Shown here: positions 1 to 11,902 of the stretch, one piece after another | Layout of the letters: each line of letters starts with the position of its first letter | Numbering within the stretch: the stretch's first letter is position 1 | NCBI RefSeq assembly: GCF_030272615.1 | Contig: NC_081410.1 | Coordinates: 147,370,849-147,430,848, forward strand | Direction of reading: 5' to 3' | From: Cryptomeria japonica | Taxonomy: Eukaryota; Streptophyta; Pinopsida; Cupressales; Cupressaceae | DNA: 60,000 nt | Program-made: the position numbers and the translations under genes | The notes under the pieces: generated by a model | Told to the model about the DNA's origin: nothing | Database searches by the model: none | The model's input: only the letters and a program-made list of their open reading frames with translations

Positions 1-260
1 TCACCATAATCTTCTCCTTCTTGTTGTGCATAGCCTTTGCAAACCAATCTTGCTTTATTTCTCGCAACCTTGCCTTCTTCATTTAACTTGTTTCTAAAGA
101 CCCATTTAGTTCCAATCACATTCTTGCCTTCCGGTCTAGGAACAAGTGTCCATGTCTTGTTCTTCTCTATATAATCCAACTCCTCCTTCATTGCATTAAT
201 CCATTCATCATCCTTTAATGCCTCTCTTACTGTTTTTGGCTCAATAGTAGAAATCAGACA
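1..260 (-). pseudogene. Copia-1 reverse transcriptase, N-terminal fragment
   Basis: The minus-strand translation contains the start of a Copia RT: a GTKWVFRNK block followed by KARLVCKGYAQQEGEDYGE, matching the conserved KWVFK..KARLVAKGY..Q.GVDY region of the family. The frame runs off the window, so the catalytic YVDD box is not present. From about 260 to 610 lies the poorly conserved integrase-RT linker, with several stops and no recognisable domain. Confidence 0.8.
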
Positions 261-610
261 GGAATTTTCTCTGATTTCCCTCCTTGTTTGTACTATTGCA
301 TTTTTATCTCCCATTATTTGTTCTTCTGAGTGATTTAGCCTAACATACCTTGGAATAACCAGTTTTGGTGTTGTGCTTCCTGCTTCATTTTCTTCATCTT
401 CTTCATAGTTCTCTGCATTTACCGGTTGAGCACCTATTTCTGCAACATTTTGCTCATCAGTCTTCTGCACTTCTGGTTCTATAAACACGTCTTTATTCAT
501 CTTTCTCAGGCTCAAATCTGGTGGTCTCTCAAAGAGTTCATCTATCTTCACATTAGTCCATCTATCTTCACATTAGCACTCTCAATGATCTTCTTAGTTC
601 TCTTGTTATA

Positions 611-1324
611 TCATTTAAATGCCTTACTCTTTGTAGAGTAACCAAGAAAAATGCGTTCATCACACTTAGCATCAAACTTTTCAATGTAATCATCTCTCTT
701 AATATAACATTTACTCCCAAAAAAATTGAAATAACTTACGCTAGAAGTCTTTCCATGCCATAATTCATAAGGTGTTTTGATATTACCTTTTTTGACAAGT
801 ACCTGGTTCAAATTATAAACAGCACTGTTGGCTACTTCTCTCCAAAACATCTTAGGTACTTCACCTTGAATCATCATGGTTCTAGCAGCTTCAACAACTG
901 TTGTATTCATTCTCTCTGCTATCCCATTCTGTTGTGGAGTTCTAGGAGCTGACATCTACCTCTTAATTCCCTGTTCATCACAGAATTTCACAAACTCATC
1001 AGAAGTAAATTCACCTCCCCAATCAAATCTCAAACATTTTAGATTCTTCACAGTATCTTTCTCAACAAGATCTTTAAATGATTTAAACTAACTCAATGCC
1101 TCATACTTTTCTCTTAGAAAAGTTACCCATGTCATTTTGGAATAATCATCAGTAAAGATCATAAAATACTTATCACCAAAATAGCTCTTAGTCCTCATAG
1201 GACCATAAAGATCAGTATGAACCAAATCAAGAATATTCTCTAAAGAGAAAGACTTACTCTTAAAGGATACAGAGGTCATCTTACCCATTTGACAATCCTT
1301 GCATAACACATTGTCCGGTTTCAC
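611..1324 (-). pseudogene. Copia-1 integrase, broken
   Basis: Two minus-strand pieces (1324-1088, then 955-611) give a Copia integrase core. The first has the CKDCQMGK zinc-finger cysteines and the first catalytic aspartate in the HTDLYGP block. The second has PQQNGIAERMN, which carries the catalytic glutamate, followed by the usual GKTSSV.YF..FGSKCY and FLGYS blocks. The stretch between (about 956-1087) is interrupted by stops and a frame change. In life this enzyme joins the cDNA ends to chromosomal DNA; this copy cannot make it. Confidence 0.85.
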
Positions 1325-1516
1325 AAGCTAGGGCAAACCTCTCACAATACCTGGCTTACTAACTTTAATCAAATTGTCAAAATTGACATGACCAAATATC
1401 TTGTGTCATAACCAACTATCTTCAATCTTCGCCACCAGACAATCATTTACATTAGTATTCAGATGAAATAGATTACCTCTAGTTTGCTTCCCAATAGCAA
1501 TCAATTCTCCATTATT

Positions 1517-3420
1517 TCAAAAAATCCTGCACACTCCACTTTTGAATTCAAGTAGATATCCCTTATCATTAAGTTGTCCAACACTCAAGAGGTTATGTTT
1601 TAGTCCTTCAACCCAAAAGACATCATTTGCTTTACTCTTCCCATTTAATGAAATTGATCCTTTACCTTTACCCATGCAGGGAGAGTTATTACCAAATCGT
1701 ACAACACCTCCATCAAACTCTTCAAGGGATAAGAATTTACTTTTGTCACCGGTCATGTGGTTGTTGGCATTATGAGAACCGGCATGAGCCTTATGTAAAC
1801 TGGCATGAAGACATAATGATATTGTATGTTGTCATTGATGTCAATATGAGACATAGTGTGAACCGGCACATGAGATAAGTGAAGAAAGAGATACCGTCAT
1901 ATGTGTGAACCGGTATATGCCAAAGTGAAGCGGCACATTTGTTCAAAGTGAACCGGCATGCAGTTATGGGAACCGGCACATGGAAGCACTATATGACTAC
2001 CGGTTGGTAAGGCAGCTTCCACTTCAGGGTTTTCGGTTGGAGTATCTCAAGTCTGTGTGACTCAATCGGTGATCTTTGTGTGATGAGTTAGTAGTATGAT
2101 GGAGGAGAGATCATGTTGCCATGTAAGCTCTGTGCACGTGAAGGATCTTGCATGAAGAAGACTATTCCTATCTACCTCAGGAATGTGCGAAGTCTATCAA
2201 ATAGTGATAACACATGATGGGTTATTAGCAGCCATGAAAATGGTGGATAATGGATGATGGAGAATGTCTTGAGATCGACTCAAGACTGGTGCATTCAATG
2301 CAGTATGTTTCAATAGTCAAGATCGAACCGTTTGAATTGCTCAACCTAATAGGTTTAGGGTTTAGGGTTTTTGCTACCGACCTGTATGTTCCCTATAAGG
2401 TCGATGTTAGGTTTCTGTCTAAAGTTGTTGGCAAAAAGTTGTAAGTGTGTATCCAATGAAAGTGATACAAGATTCTTGCCAGACCATAGGAGAAAAGAGA
2501 TACCTGCAAAGTGTATATGCAGAAGGAAAAGAGGAGCCTAAACAGATCTGTATTAGTATTAAGTACTATTAACATATCATTGTAATACCTGTTGATCTCT
2601 AACCACTTCAACAGTTGCAAAATCCCCTAACAGGGTAGCCTTAACTGGCTTGATTCAAAATCCCTTAAATTGGGTGGTCTTAACCGGCTTGCTGTAAATC
2701 CCTTAACTGGGTAACTCGAAGCTAATGAGTTCTGAGAAGCTAGAGAAGCTTAGGAGATCCTTTCAGCTATTGAGTTCTTAAAATCCTCTAACAAGGTGAC
2801 CCTACCGGGTTTAACCCTTAACCGGGTATCCCTTAACCGGGTGATCCCTAACATGATCAGTTCCTACCAGAACCTATTGTAATGTTCTTAACTGGACAAG
2901 GCTCCTAATAGAGCGGACTTCTAAAGAGTTCAAAAAGCAGATTGTGGGTATTCATCCCCACCATGGTTTTTCCCAGTTGGGTTTCCACATGAAAAATATG
3001 TGTGTCATGTGAAATGCTTTTGTCTTGTGATGCTTTGTTTTATCTGTAGTACACATGAAGTTTCTAGTTTTATACTTGTCTATAAAACATATTGAACTCA
3101 TTGTTGTGAAGATTTGATGGTTAGGTCTACTAGTTCATGCATGAGAATATTATGATAATGTGGTATTGAGCTAAGAGAAAAGCTTAGTAAGTGACTGTTG
3201 CATGACTGATTGAGTTATTTTGGATGCTACCGGTTGCACTCTATTTTATCGGTATCTCTGTTTATCAGTCATTGTGAGTGTTTGTTGTCAAACCGGTTTT
3301 GGACTGTATCTGTGTCTATACTGATTCACCCCCCCCACTCTCAGTACCGGTTCGGTACTAGTGGTTCATTATAAAGTTATTAGTGGTGTGAGAAACCACT
3401 ATCTATTATCCATTCATCAT
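1517..3420 (-). pseudogene. Copia-1 aspartic protease and downstream spacer, split by a solo LTR
   Basis: The downstream part (1756-1517) reads MTGDKSKF...GLKHNLLSVGQL, the conserved region between protease and integrase. The upstream part lies at 3388-3420 and reads W-I-I-D-S-G-F-S, the protease active-site DSG block. Removing 1762-3387 (the solo LTR plus one TSD copy) makes the two pieces one continuous frame through S-H-H-M-T-G-D. The usual cysteine after DSG is phenylalanine. About 1325-1516 has only a degraded pre-integrase region. Confidence 0.82.
1762..3382 (+). mobile_element. Solo LTR of the Copia-1 family, inserted in Copia-1
   Basis: The segment starts TGTTGGCAT, like the Copia-1 5' LTR read on its own strand. 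It carries the same landmarks: many ACCGG words, a CCACCATGG..TTTTTCCC block and a CTGATTCACCCCCC...CTCTCAGTA stretch near the end. It is flanked by GTGGT at 1757-1761 and 3383-3387. It has no internal region or second LTR. Length is 1621 bp. The terminal bases are TTA rather than the usual CA. A second GTGGT at 3361 was rejected as the boundary because only 3383 restores the protease frame. Confidence 0.88.
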
Positions 3421-3586
3421 TTTTATACATGTGAGACACCAAATCCTTCTCATCAGTCAGATCCTCCTTCACAGCAACAAATACTATCTCCTCATTGTCA
3501 TCTTCTTCTGATTCATCATCAGTCACACCTTCATCCACTGCACCATAACAATATTTCTTGTCTTTTCCTTTGAACCTCCTAAACTT

Positions 3587-4246
3587 CTATTTCTTATCAG
3601 TGTTAGGGCAATCAACAACTATATGTCCAATTTTACTACAAGAGAAACACTTTAAGGGTAATTTACCCATTCCTCTAAGGAATCTTTTAGCCAGTAATGT
3701 CTCAAGTTCCATCAAATGATCTTCATCATCACCATCACCTCTGCTACTGCCATGACTAGACCTACAGTCATGATTATGACAACCATCTTTTCCTTTCCTT
3801 GCTGATGTACCGGTTATAGAAGCCTTAAAAGCAGATTCAGAAGGTTTGGAAACATTATTATCAAAACTATTTAGTTCAAATGTAGTTAACTTTCCAATTA
3901 CAGAATCAATAGTGACTTTATCTTTTGAAATGGATCTCAGTTCTTGAATAGAAGACATTCTGATAGAATATTGTGGTAAAAGAGTTCTAAGCATTTTACT
4001 AACAACAGTAGCATCTTCAATCTTACCTTTGGCACTCTTTATACCACCTACAACTTCCTTAATCCTTTGTCCATATTGAGGTATGTTCTCACCGTCAACC
4101 ATTTTTATATCATCAAATTTTCCTCTCAAACTCCCTTCCTTTTCCCTTTGTACATGTTCATCTCCTCCATAAATTAAATTTAATTTCTCCCATACCTCAT
4201 TTGCAGTTTCTAATACATGAGTATCAATATACTCAGAGTCAGACAA
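3587..4246 (-). pseudogene. Copia-1 gag (capsid-nucleocapsid), partial
   Basis: A 219-residue minus-strand frame. It contains the Copia gag signature around ANEVWEKLNLIYGGDEHVQ, a GENIPQYGQRIKEVVGGIKS block, and a C-terminal CCHC zinc knuckle (CFSCSKIGHIVVDC). The N-terminal part upstream of 4246 is in another frame with stops. Gag forms the virus-like particle and the knuckle binds element RNA. It lies directly downstream of the PBS side of the 5' LTR, as expected. Confidence 0.85.
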
Positions 4247-4507
4247 AGTATTTACAATTGCTTCAAGAGCCTAAATTTTTATTGTTGTTCTTTGAGTTCA
4301 TCTTGAGTCAAGGGACTGGTAGTAGGAGCAACATACTTGGCTATCACATAATTCCAATACAGTGAACCCATTCCTTTAATGTTGATCTTCATCCCATCAC
4401 TCGATATCCGATAGTTGTCCTTGGTAAACTTGGGACCCTCCTTCTTCATCATCTTTCACAAAATCTTTCCCTCAAGTTGTTAGGCTTTCTGCACACATAG
4501 GACCAAT

Positions 4508-4519
4508 GCTCTAATACTA
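4508..4519 (-). other. Copia-1 primer-binding site
   Basis: On the minus strand the bases read TAGTATTAGAGC, two mismatches from TGGTATCAGAGC, the common plant Copia PBS complementary to the 3' end of initiator tRNA-Met. It abuts the LTR end, so one or two bases may belong to either. Confidence 0.7.
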
Positions 4520-6060
4520 ATTTTTAATCTTAGAGGATACGGTTAATACTGAGAGGGGGGTGAATCAGTATTAACAGTAATTTGAAATCATAAACTCGGA
4601 CTCATAAAACTTTCACCAAATAAAATATAGATCAACACTTGTCATTTACCAGTACCGGTATCTACTGATAAACATCTACTAAACTAATATATCAATGTTG
4701 CACATTAAGTGTTCCTTAACCATGCATAAACTGAAAGTAAAGCAAACCATCACATCAAAAACATTCACCATATGAACACCATGATTTTCACGTGGAGACC
4801 CAAATAGGGAAAAACCATGGAGGGAATTGGTACCCACAAATATTTTTCACTCTTTGGGAATGCACCCTATTAGGAGCCAAGCCCGATTAGAATCTTACAA
4901 TGATGCCCTGTTAGGAGCAAACCCTGTTAGAAGTCACCCGGTTAAGGGATTTACCTCAGCCTTGTTAGGAGATTTGATCTATTAGGATCAACCTTGCAAG
5001 AGGATTTAGAACTCAAATATTGAGTCACCCTGTTAGGGTATTTTACAATGTGAGGCTTGTTAGGACCTACCCGGTTAAGGGATTTTAGCTGATGTAATTA
5101 TTAGAGAACAATAGTGAATGATCTGTGTATAGCACTCAACTACTTGCTTGATCAGATCCAATTAAGTTGTAAGTCTGCATCACTCTAGCAAATCTTCTCA
5201 CACACCCTGGTTTGGCTTCACACACTTCTCAAAATCACCAACACTTGAGAACACCAACCTTACCGGCATAAATAACGTTTACAACTAGGTCAACATCAAA
5301 ACCCTAAGACTTACTACATAGATCATCACAAATCTTCACAACTCATTACAGATCATCATATGGATCATTACAATCAATATCAATTGTTGAATGATCATAA
5401 ATCGTCACAGCAAATCGATCTGGTACAGAGTCAAACTCTTAGCTCATCTATTAAGCACTTTGCACATTCCCAATAAATTCACTCTCCAAGCGTACCAAAA
5501 CATCTTTCAAACACATCAAACGGTTTGTGTTGCGTTATCATCAACATGTGAACTTGATGTAGATCACAGCCAAACCAAAAATCATTACCGGTCAAGAGAA
5601 TTCTTTATCGGTCCTTAAACCCTTCTTAAACCCTGGCAAAAACTCAACACAAATTATAAACATAACTTCCGATTGTCACAACTTGATGTGGTTTTGGTTG
5701 AATATATGTTACAATGATAGAAACTTACATTCAAAACCATAAAGCCTCAAACATCACCAATCACCAGATACAATCAGAATATTTCCCCGTTTACCAGTTA
5801 AGGTCCTAATTCTCAGTTTCTTGATTATTTACCGGTAAGCCCTCTCTAGTAGACCAAAAGATTTAGATGACACAATAAAACATAAGTAAACATCAGTAGA
5901 CATGAATAAACATTAGTTTCCAACAACTAAAACATAAATAACTTATCAAAGTCATCCATCATGCAATCTCAATCTCTTCATCACAATGTCATCTCAAACA
6001 GTCTTGTATCAGTTCAGTCATCATTCTCCATCGGTATCAGTTATGCCAAACATGCCAACA
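4518..6060 (-). repeat. Copia-1 5' LTR
   Basis: Read on the minus strand it begins TGTTGGCATG at 6060 and ends in ATTA beside the PBS, 1543 bp. It shares internal landmarks with the solo LTR at 1762-3382, in inverted orientation: the ACCCGGTTAAGG repeats, the CCATGG block and the CTGATTCACCCCCCTCTC stretch. No coding potential is seen. Confidence 0.82.
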
Positions 6061-6591
6061 TAAACTTATGTCCATTTGATGAGGAAGGATGAATCTTTCC
6101 CACTAGGTCGAGTCCCCATTGACAAAATGGCCATGATGTAGTGAATGGTTTCAACTCATATGTTGGTGCATGTATTAGATTGCCATGAATTTGGCATTTT
6201 GGACATTTTCAGGCAAATTGATATGATTCCTTTTTCGTGGTTGGCCAATAATATCCCATCCTTAGAAGTTTCTTGGTGAGAGTAGGACCACTTGAATGTG
6301 TGCCACAAATACCTTCCTGAAATTCATGCAAGCAGTTTAAAATTCATTATGATCTAGACACCAAAGAAGAGTACCATCAAGACCTTGGCGGTAAAGTGTG
6401 TCAGCAGTTAGGGTATAACAAGCTGCTTCACGAATAAAGTTGCATTTCTGGTTTTGGGATAGATCTAGTGGAAGGATATTATCTTTTAGGTAGGTGTAGA
6501 TATTTCCATAGAGGGGTGAATCAAAACCAACTATGTGGCATATGAGTTGGGATTCAAAATTATCATAGGCAAGGGAAAACAGTTGTTCCAC
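6061..6591 (-). pseudogene. Gypsy-1 integrase, N-terminal part
   Basis: The 6591-6337 frame reads SPLYGNIYTYLKD...FIREAACYTLTADTLYRQG.DGTLLWCL, the zinc-finger approach of a plant Gypsy integrase; Gypsy-2 has SPWYGEFYTYLRD...ARYTIIAETLYRRG in the same place. From 6336 to 6061 further broken frames continue into the core up to the block matching IHPSSSNGHKF in Gypsy-2. The D,D-35-E core is then cut off by Copia-1. Confidence 0.8.
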
Positions 6592-6684
6592 CAGGAACTC
6601 ATAACGATTATGTTTGTCTGGTATTTATAGGAGTGAGGCAATGGTTGTCATGGTATCTGCAACTTTGTTATCCAGCCTTGGAAT

Positions 6685-7344
6685 CTATTCAAATTTGATG
6701 TCCACAAAGTATTTCTTAAAACCATCTACCATGTATTTGTAGGGCATCAACTTATCATCCTTTGTTTGATAATCATTATTAACTTGATTAATGACCAATT
6801 GGGAGTCTCCAAAGACTTTCAACTTTGTCATCTTCCACTCAACAGCCATTTTGATGCTTGTTACTAGAGCTTCATACTCAACAATGTTATTTGTGCAAGG
6901 AAACATCAATCTATAATATTTAGGAATAGTGGGTCCTTTTGGAGTGATGAATAGAAAACTGACTCCTGATCCATGTTGTGTTTATGATCCGTCAAAGTAC
7001 AAGAGCCATGGTTTTGTTGATATTGCGAGAATAGTTGTATCTGGAAATTCAACATTGATTTGATGATTGTCTTGTAATGGTGCTTCTTCTAGCTGATCAG
7101 CGATAGCTTGACCTTTGATAGCCTTTATGTTTGTGAAGTGAATATCAAACTCACTTAGAATCATCACCCACTTAGCTAACCTCCATGTGAGAGAAGCTTT
7201 GCTGAGTAGATATTTTAATGAGTCGATCTTTGCTACCAGTTTGATTGTGTGAGCTAGCATATAGTGTCGAAACTTTTGAGAAGCGAACACCACAGCCAAA
7301 CAAGCTTTTTCAATGAATGTGTAGTTGATATCATATCCACTCAA
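6685..7344 (-). pseudogene. Gypsy-1 RNase H region, broken
   Basis: Two frames. The first (7344-6982) reads FIEKACLAVVFASQKFRHYMLAHTIKLV..., the RT-connected RNase H start found in plant Gypsy elements. It is followed by WLLYFDGS, where D begins the RNase H active site. The second (6909-6685) reads NNIVEYEALVTSIKMAVEWKMTKLKVFGDSQLVINQV, which carries the EYEAL and GDSQLV active-site acids. RNase H removes RNA from the RNA-DNA hybrid. Confidence 0.85.
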
Positions 7345-7351
7345 TGTCCTA

Positions 7352-8608
7352 CTAATGTAGGATATTTCTCTTTCCTTTCCTGTTGAATCTTCGTGTGCTA
7401 ACAGTGCTCCTAATGATACCTATGTAGTTGATATGTAAAGAATGAGAGGTTTTATTGATATTGGTGGTACCAAGATAGGTGGATTCATCAGATATTGCTT
7501 GATTTGGTGGAATGATTCTGCACAGCAATCTTCCCATCTAAAAGGGACATTCTTGTGGAGTAGATGAGTGAATGGAAGGCACTTGACGGCTAGTTGAGAA
7601 ATGAATCTTCTTATGGATTGTAGTCATCCTTGTAGAGATCTTAATTGACTGATATTTCTAGGAGGTAGCATCTCCATGATTTCTTGTACCTTTGCGGGGT
7701 CCATCTCGATTCCCTTTTCTAAGACTATGTATCCCAAGAGTTTGTCAGATGTTACACCAAAGACACTCTTTTTTAGGATTCAGTCGTACATTGAATTGTT
7801 CTAGTCTTTGAATTATTTTATCCAAAATCTCTAGATGTCCTTCTCTTGTGAATGATTTAGCCAATAGGTCATCTACGTAGTCCTCCATGAATGTGTGTAT
7901 CATGTCATGAAATATTATGGTCATTGCTCATTGATAGGTTTCTCCTGCATTCTTCAAGCCGAAAGGCATGACATTCCAGCAATAAGTACATCATGGACAG
8001 GTAAATGTTGTTTTATCTTGCTCTTTTGGTGCTATCTTAATTTGATTGTAGCCTAAGAAACCGCCCAAGAGTGATAACATAGCATGTCCTATTATTAGAT
8101 CTATAATTGTGTCGATGCTAGGTAGAGGAAAATCATCCTTCGGAAAAGCTTTGTTGAGATCCTTGAAGTCTATACAAATTCTGATACTTTTATCTGGTTT
8201 GGATACAGGTACAATGTTAGAGATCCATTCTGCATAATCTATAGGTCGGATGAACCCTGCATCAAGTAACTTCTTCAGTTCTATTTTAACCAATATGGCA
8301 ACATGTGAGTTTATTTTTCTCAGTTTCTACTTGAATGGCTTAGTTCCTGGTGTTATAGATAAGTGGTGCATGATCAAATTTGGATCTACCCTTGGCATAT
8401 CTGCATAAGACCAAGCAAAATTGATTTGCTTTTCTTTGAAGAACTTGGTGAAGTTAGGTCTTTCTTGTTCTATTAATGACTCTGCTAGATGTATGGTTCT
8501 TGTTGTTGCTTCAGTGTCGATGTTGATTGATTGAGTTGGTTTAATCAAAATTGGTGATCTCTCCTGATAGTGTTCAGGAAGATTGTCAAGTCTCTTATCC
8601 TCTAGCAC
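7352..8608 (-). pseudogene. Gypsy-1 reverse transcriptase, broken
   Basis: The 8608-8327 piece has FAWSYADMPRVDPNLIMHHLSI, the approach to a Gypsy RT. The 8293-7991 piece has LLDAGFIRPIDYAEWISNIVPV, RICIDFKDLNKAFPKDDFPLP and a region equivalent to the first catalytic Asp, here apparently mutated (MLSLLGGFLGYNQI). In a third frame the YVDD box is intact on the minus strand at 7879-7868. The domain is spread over at least three frames, so the copy is dead. Confidence 0.85.
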
Positions 8609-8696
8609 CTCAAGGAGGTTTTCACCGTTGGAGGGTGTCCTTTATTTTTTATTTTTAATGATCTAATACTGTCATTGAATGGTTTTCACCATTAGA

Positions 8697-9740
8697 CTAT
8701 TTTTGGGTTTTATTCATTTTGCAACTAAGAGACTTGGAACTCTCCTGATTGAGAACTTTGTTATGAGTTTCACTAGTGGAACAGGTTTCCGGGTTTACGG
8801 AACAAAGGTATTGGACAATAGTGTCATCATCTGGGAAGATAGGTATGTTGAGTTGTTCAGGTTGTTCCCATTCTATGAGTTTAGGATGTATTAATGGTAA
8901 GGGATCATCTGGAGGGTTAAGGTCTATAGCAATGAGGGTCATGATGGATACATTGTCAAAGTTGGCATTAGTGATGTCAAAGTCTATGATGGTACCCTCT
9001 TCAGAATCTATTTCACTCGGAACCTAATCATCCTCACTAGAATCATTGATATGTTGTGCTCCAACTTCAAATGGTCTAGCTCTTGAACCTTTTCCATCAT
9101 AGGGTATTGGCGTGTAACTTTGGATGATAAGTATTTCCTTTTCATCACAAGATATTTCATCAAAGGAATCCCATTCCCACTCATGTGAGTCAGTCTCAGA
9201 GCTAGCTTGCATCTTCTGAATCTGTTCATATAAATTCTAAGTAGTCTCCTCCCTTTTGATAGCAAGCTCCTCTTGTTGTCATTCATCTTCTTCTTCCTTT
9301 TGTTTGCAGATTTTTTCTTCTGTTGCTTGTTTTTGTATCAATTCTAGTTCTCGTACTGAACTTTTATTTGGTTGATAATGTTGTTGTTGATCCTGTGGTT
9401 GATTGTGTGATACATAGCCTAGGCCTAATTTGTCCTTGGCTTGTTGTGAATGAGGTTGAATTGGTTCTATGATTCCTTCTTGTTGTTTGATGATAGGGTC
9501 TTTTCTCGAGTATCCCATCCTTTACATGATTTTGAATCCATTACCGTATTATTTCGTTTGGAGAGTGATATCAACAATTGATGCTTGTGTGTTTTCATCA
9601 TCTTTGTATAACCAATTCAGGACATCCTTGTCCTATATTTCATCAACTAGTGTTCCTGCTTGAGTGAACATACCATCAAACATTTTGATAGGTTGTGAAG
9701 ATTGTTGTCTTGAAGTTGATGGTTGTCCATGAGACCTTGG
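8697..9740 (-). pseudogene. Gypsy-1 protease-RT linker region
   Basis: Minus-strand frames (8942-8697, 9212-9024 overlapping 9286-9008, 9518-9279) give low-complexity acidic and glutamine-rich stretches such as NQPQDQQQHYQPNK. They fill the gap between protease and RT. I recognise no catalytic domain. One frame reads DPPDDPLPLIHPKLIEWEQP and another EWEWDSFDEISCDEKE. Both look like the spacer part of a polyprotein. Confidence is for their belonging to Gypsy-1. Confidence 0.55.
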
Positions 9741-9908
9741 TTAAATTAGCAATTGTGATAGACATAGGGATTCAAAAGAGTATTTTCCCATGCCTTTTTC
9801 TTTCAGCTTCATACTTTTCTCAAAATCTATACATAGAGACTTGAGTTGTTCTTGACTATTTGATGATGTGGAAGTAAGGACCTCCCTGTTGTGTGGTACA
9901 AGAACATT

Positions 9909-10404
9909 CTAGACTTCTTTGAGATTATTGCAGTACTGAAAAGTGTATGTGTCTACTATGATGGAAATTTTTTGTCCATCATATGGGAATTTCAGGCACT
10001 GATGATAAGTAGAGAGTATTGCTTGCATTTCATGGATCCAAGTATGACCCAAAAGTATATTATAAGATAAGTCTATGTCCAAGACTTGGCATAGAGTATC
10101 TATTTGAACTGGTCCTACTTGAATAGGTAATACCACGAGTCCTTTTGATGATCTTTCTTCATCATCATATGCTTTGATTGTTATATTTTCTTAAGATCAA
10201 TTGTTGTTTCTAAGAAACCCAAAGCACGGTAAGTTTTAGAGTGCAAATATTTAGACCGACTTCTCCATCTATTAGTACTTGTTTCACTTGATGTTTATAG
10301 ACCAGGACTTCAATATGGAGTGGAGTATTATGTGGATGATTTAGAGAGACATCATCATGTTCTGAGAATGATATATTATGAGGTACGGTTAAATGTCCCA
10401 CCAT
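9909..10404 (-). pseudogene. Gypsy-1 aspartic protease, broken
   Basis: The 10404-10210 frame ends with VLIDGEVGLNICTLKL, corresponding to the protease active-site stretch of plant Gypsy elements that normally reads VLIDGGAGLNICT. The 10136-9909 frame continues with LDIDLSYNILLGHTWIHEMQAILSTYHQCLKFPYDG, the C-terminal half (ILLGRPWIH..A..STLHQ.LKFP). The halves are separated by a frameshift and stop. The enzyme would cleave Gag-Pol. Confidence 0.82.
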
Positions 10405-10715
10405 GGCTTAGAATCGGTCAATATCAAGGTTATTTGGAATAGTAGTGTCAACAAGAGATCTTTCATAGATATCCTTGTGGGTGGGTGAGATCTTGAGAAG
10501 CTATAATAGGATATGTGAGTTGGTGCCTTCTTCAATTGATCTACCAAGTTATATTGAGCATCTAAAGGTGTTATTGTTTTGGAGGCACTCCCTTTCAATA
10601 CATATCTAGATTTGGCCCATGTAGTTACATTTATCGAGACATGTTCTTAATTGTCTTTGATCTTAATGACATTGACCTGATTGTCAGATGTCAATATTTG
10701 ATTGATAACATTGGT

Positions 10716-11864
10716 CTACACATGATTGATACGGGCCCCTTTGTTGTTTGATGATGATGCGCCTTTGTCATAATTTGGAAGTGTATTTTTGAAGGCCTCG
10801 CGATCATCGTTGGTTTTGTGACCGTCTACTATTATGTCATCGTTATCTACCAAATCTTGAACTAAATTCTTTAACCTTAGGAAATCGTTTGTGTGATACC
10901 CTTTATTTCTATGGTATTCATAGTAATGCATGTCATTCCACCATGATGTTTTTACTCGAGGCTCAAAGTCCCTTGTGTTTGGCAATGTAATAAGTTTATT
11001 TGCCAGTAGTCCTCAAAATGTTAATTCAAGGGTTTGTCCTAAAGGTTTGGACTTCCATCGATATGGTGTTGGTTTTGCATTAGTGTTGTTTCCTTGATTG
11101 TTGTTCCCTTGGTTGATGTTTCCTTGATTGTTTGTTCCTGGATTGTTGGGTCTTTGGTTGGTATTTCCTTGAGTGTTGGTTGGTGGAGTAACACTAGATA
11201 AGTTTAACACTAGTTATTTTTCTTTGACATTGTCTACTACACCATCATTGACAACATTCTTGTTTCTTCTTCAAAATTTAGACTTGTCTGAGTTGTTGTA
11301 GTTGAATTGTTACAGTTGTTGTTTGATGAACTAGCACCTTCTTTAGAGAACTTCAAAGTTCCTCTTTTGATTGAGGCTTCTTCTATCTGGATGCCATTTT
11401 CGATCAACTTTTTAAAACTACATAGACATTGTAGTTTAAGTTGATAGCTCATCTCATCATTAAGATTGTCTATGAACATTTTCAATTTCTCTTTTTCAGG
11501 TACAGTTCAGGGATATCTAGAGATCAATCTTCTCCATCTTTTCAAGAACATCATGAATGATTCATTGTTCTTCTATTTTGTGTTGCAAAGATCAAGCATG
11601 GTAACCTAGTATTGAATGGTATAAGAATATTGGGAAACAAACTTGTTCAAACTCCTCAAATGATTAGATGGGAAGTGTGATTTTTGAAATCCATTCCATC
11701 ATTTGTCCCCCTAGGCTCCTTGGAAATAACCTTATCATGTAAGTGTTGTTGTGGGAAAACTCCAAGCTCATCGTGCAAAATTCCCTTACGTGATCATGAG
11801 GATCATTTTTACCATTGTATTTGTCATACTTTGGTATTTCAGAGTTAGGTGAGAATAGTGCCAT
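10716..11864 (-). pseudogene. Gypsy-1 gag, broken
   Basis: The 11864-11664 frame reads PKYDKYNGKNDPHDHVREFCTM and GQMMEWISKI, the start of a Retrotrans_gag domain. The 11485-11237 frame holds the central part. The 11210-11013 frame is an Asn/Gln/Gly-rich linker (repeated NNQGN). The 10985-10716 frame holds the YHRNKGYHTNDFLRLK block, which normally carries nucleocapsid cysteines; here they read Y and F, so the zinc site is lost. Pieces are in at least three frames. A frame at 10598-10389 bridges to the protease without a recognised domain. Confidence 0.8.
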
Positions 11865-11902
11865 GTTCAGACTTCGATCAAATGGATAAGGACAAATATC
11901 CT

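Larger units (their letters stand above)
1..6060 (-). mobile_element. Copia-1, LTR retrotransposon, incomplete (3' part off window)
   Basis: Read on the minus strand the order is 5' LTR, PBS, gag with a zinc knuckle, protease, integrase, start of reverse transcriptase, then the window edge. Protease-integrase-RT order is diagnostic of Ty1/Copia. The coding part is broken by stops and frameshifts and by a solo LTR of the same family inserted in the opposite orientation. The element interrupts Gypsy-1, whose integrase resumes at 6061. The sequence just outside the LTR is TAAAC; the matching TSD copy would lie off window. No RNase H or 3' LTR is visible here. The lineage within Copia was not resolved. 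Confidence 0.88.

Noticed and set aside
3361-3365. GTGGT as the right TSD copy of the solo LTR
   Set aside because: Joining there leaves stops and breaks the protease frame, whereas GTGGT at 3383-3387 restores it exactly and matches the LTR end deduced from the Copia-1 PBS.
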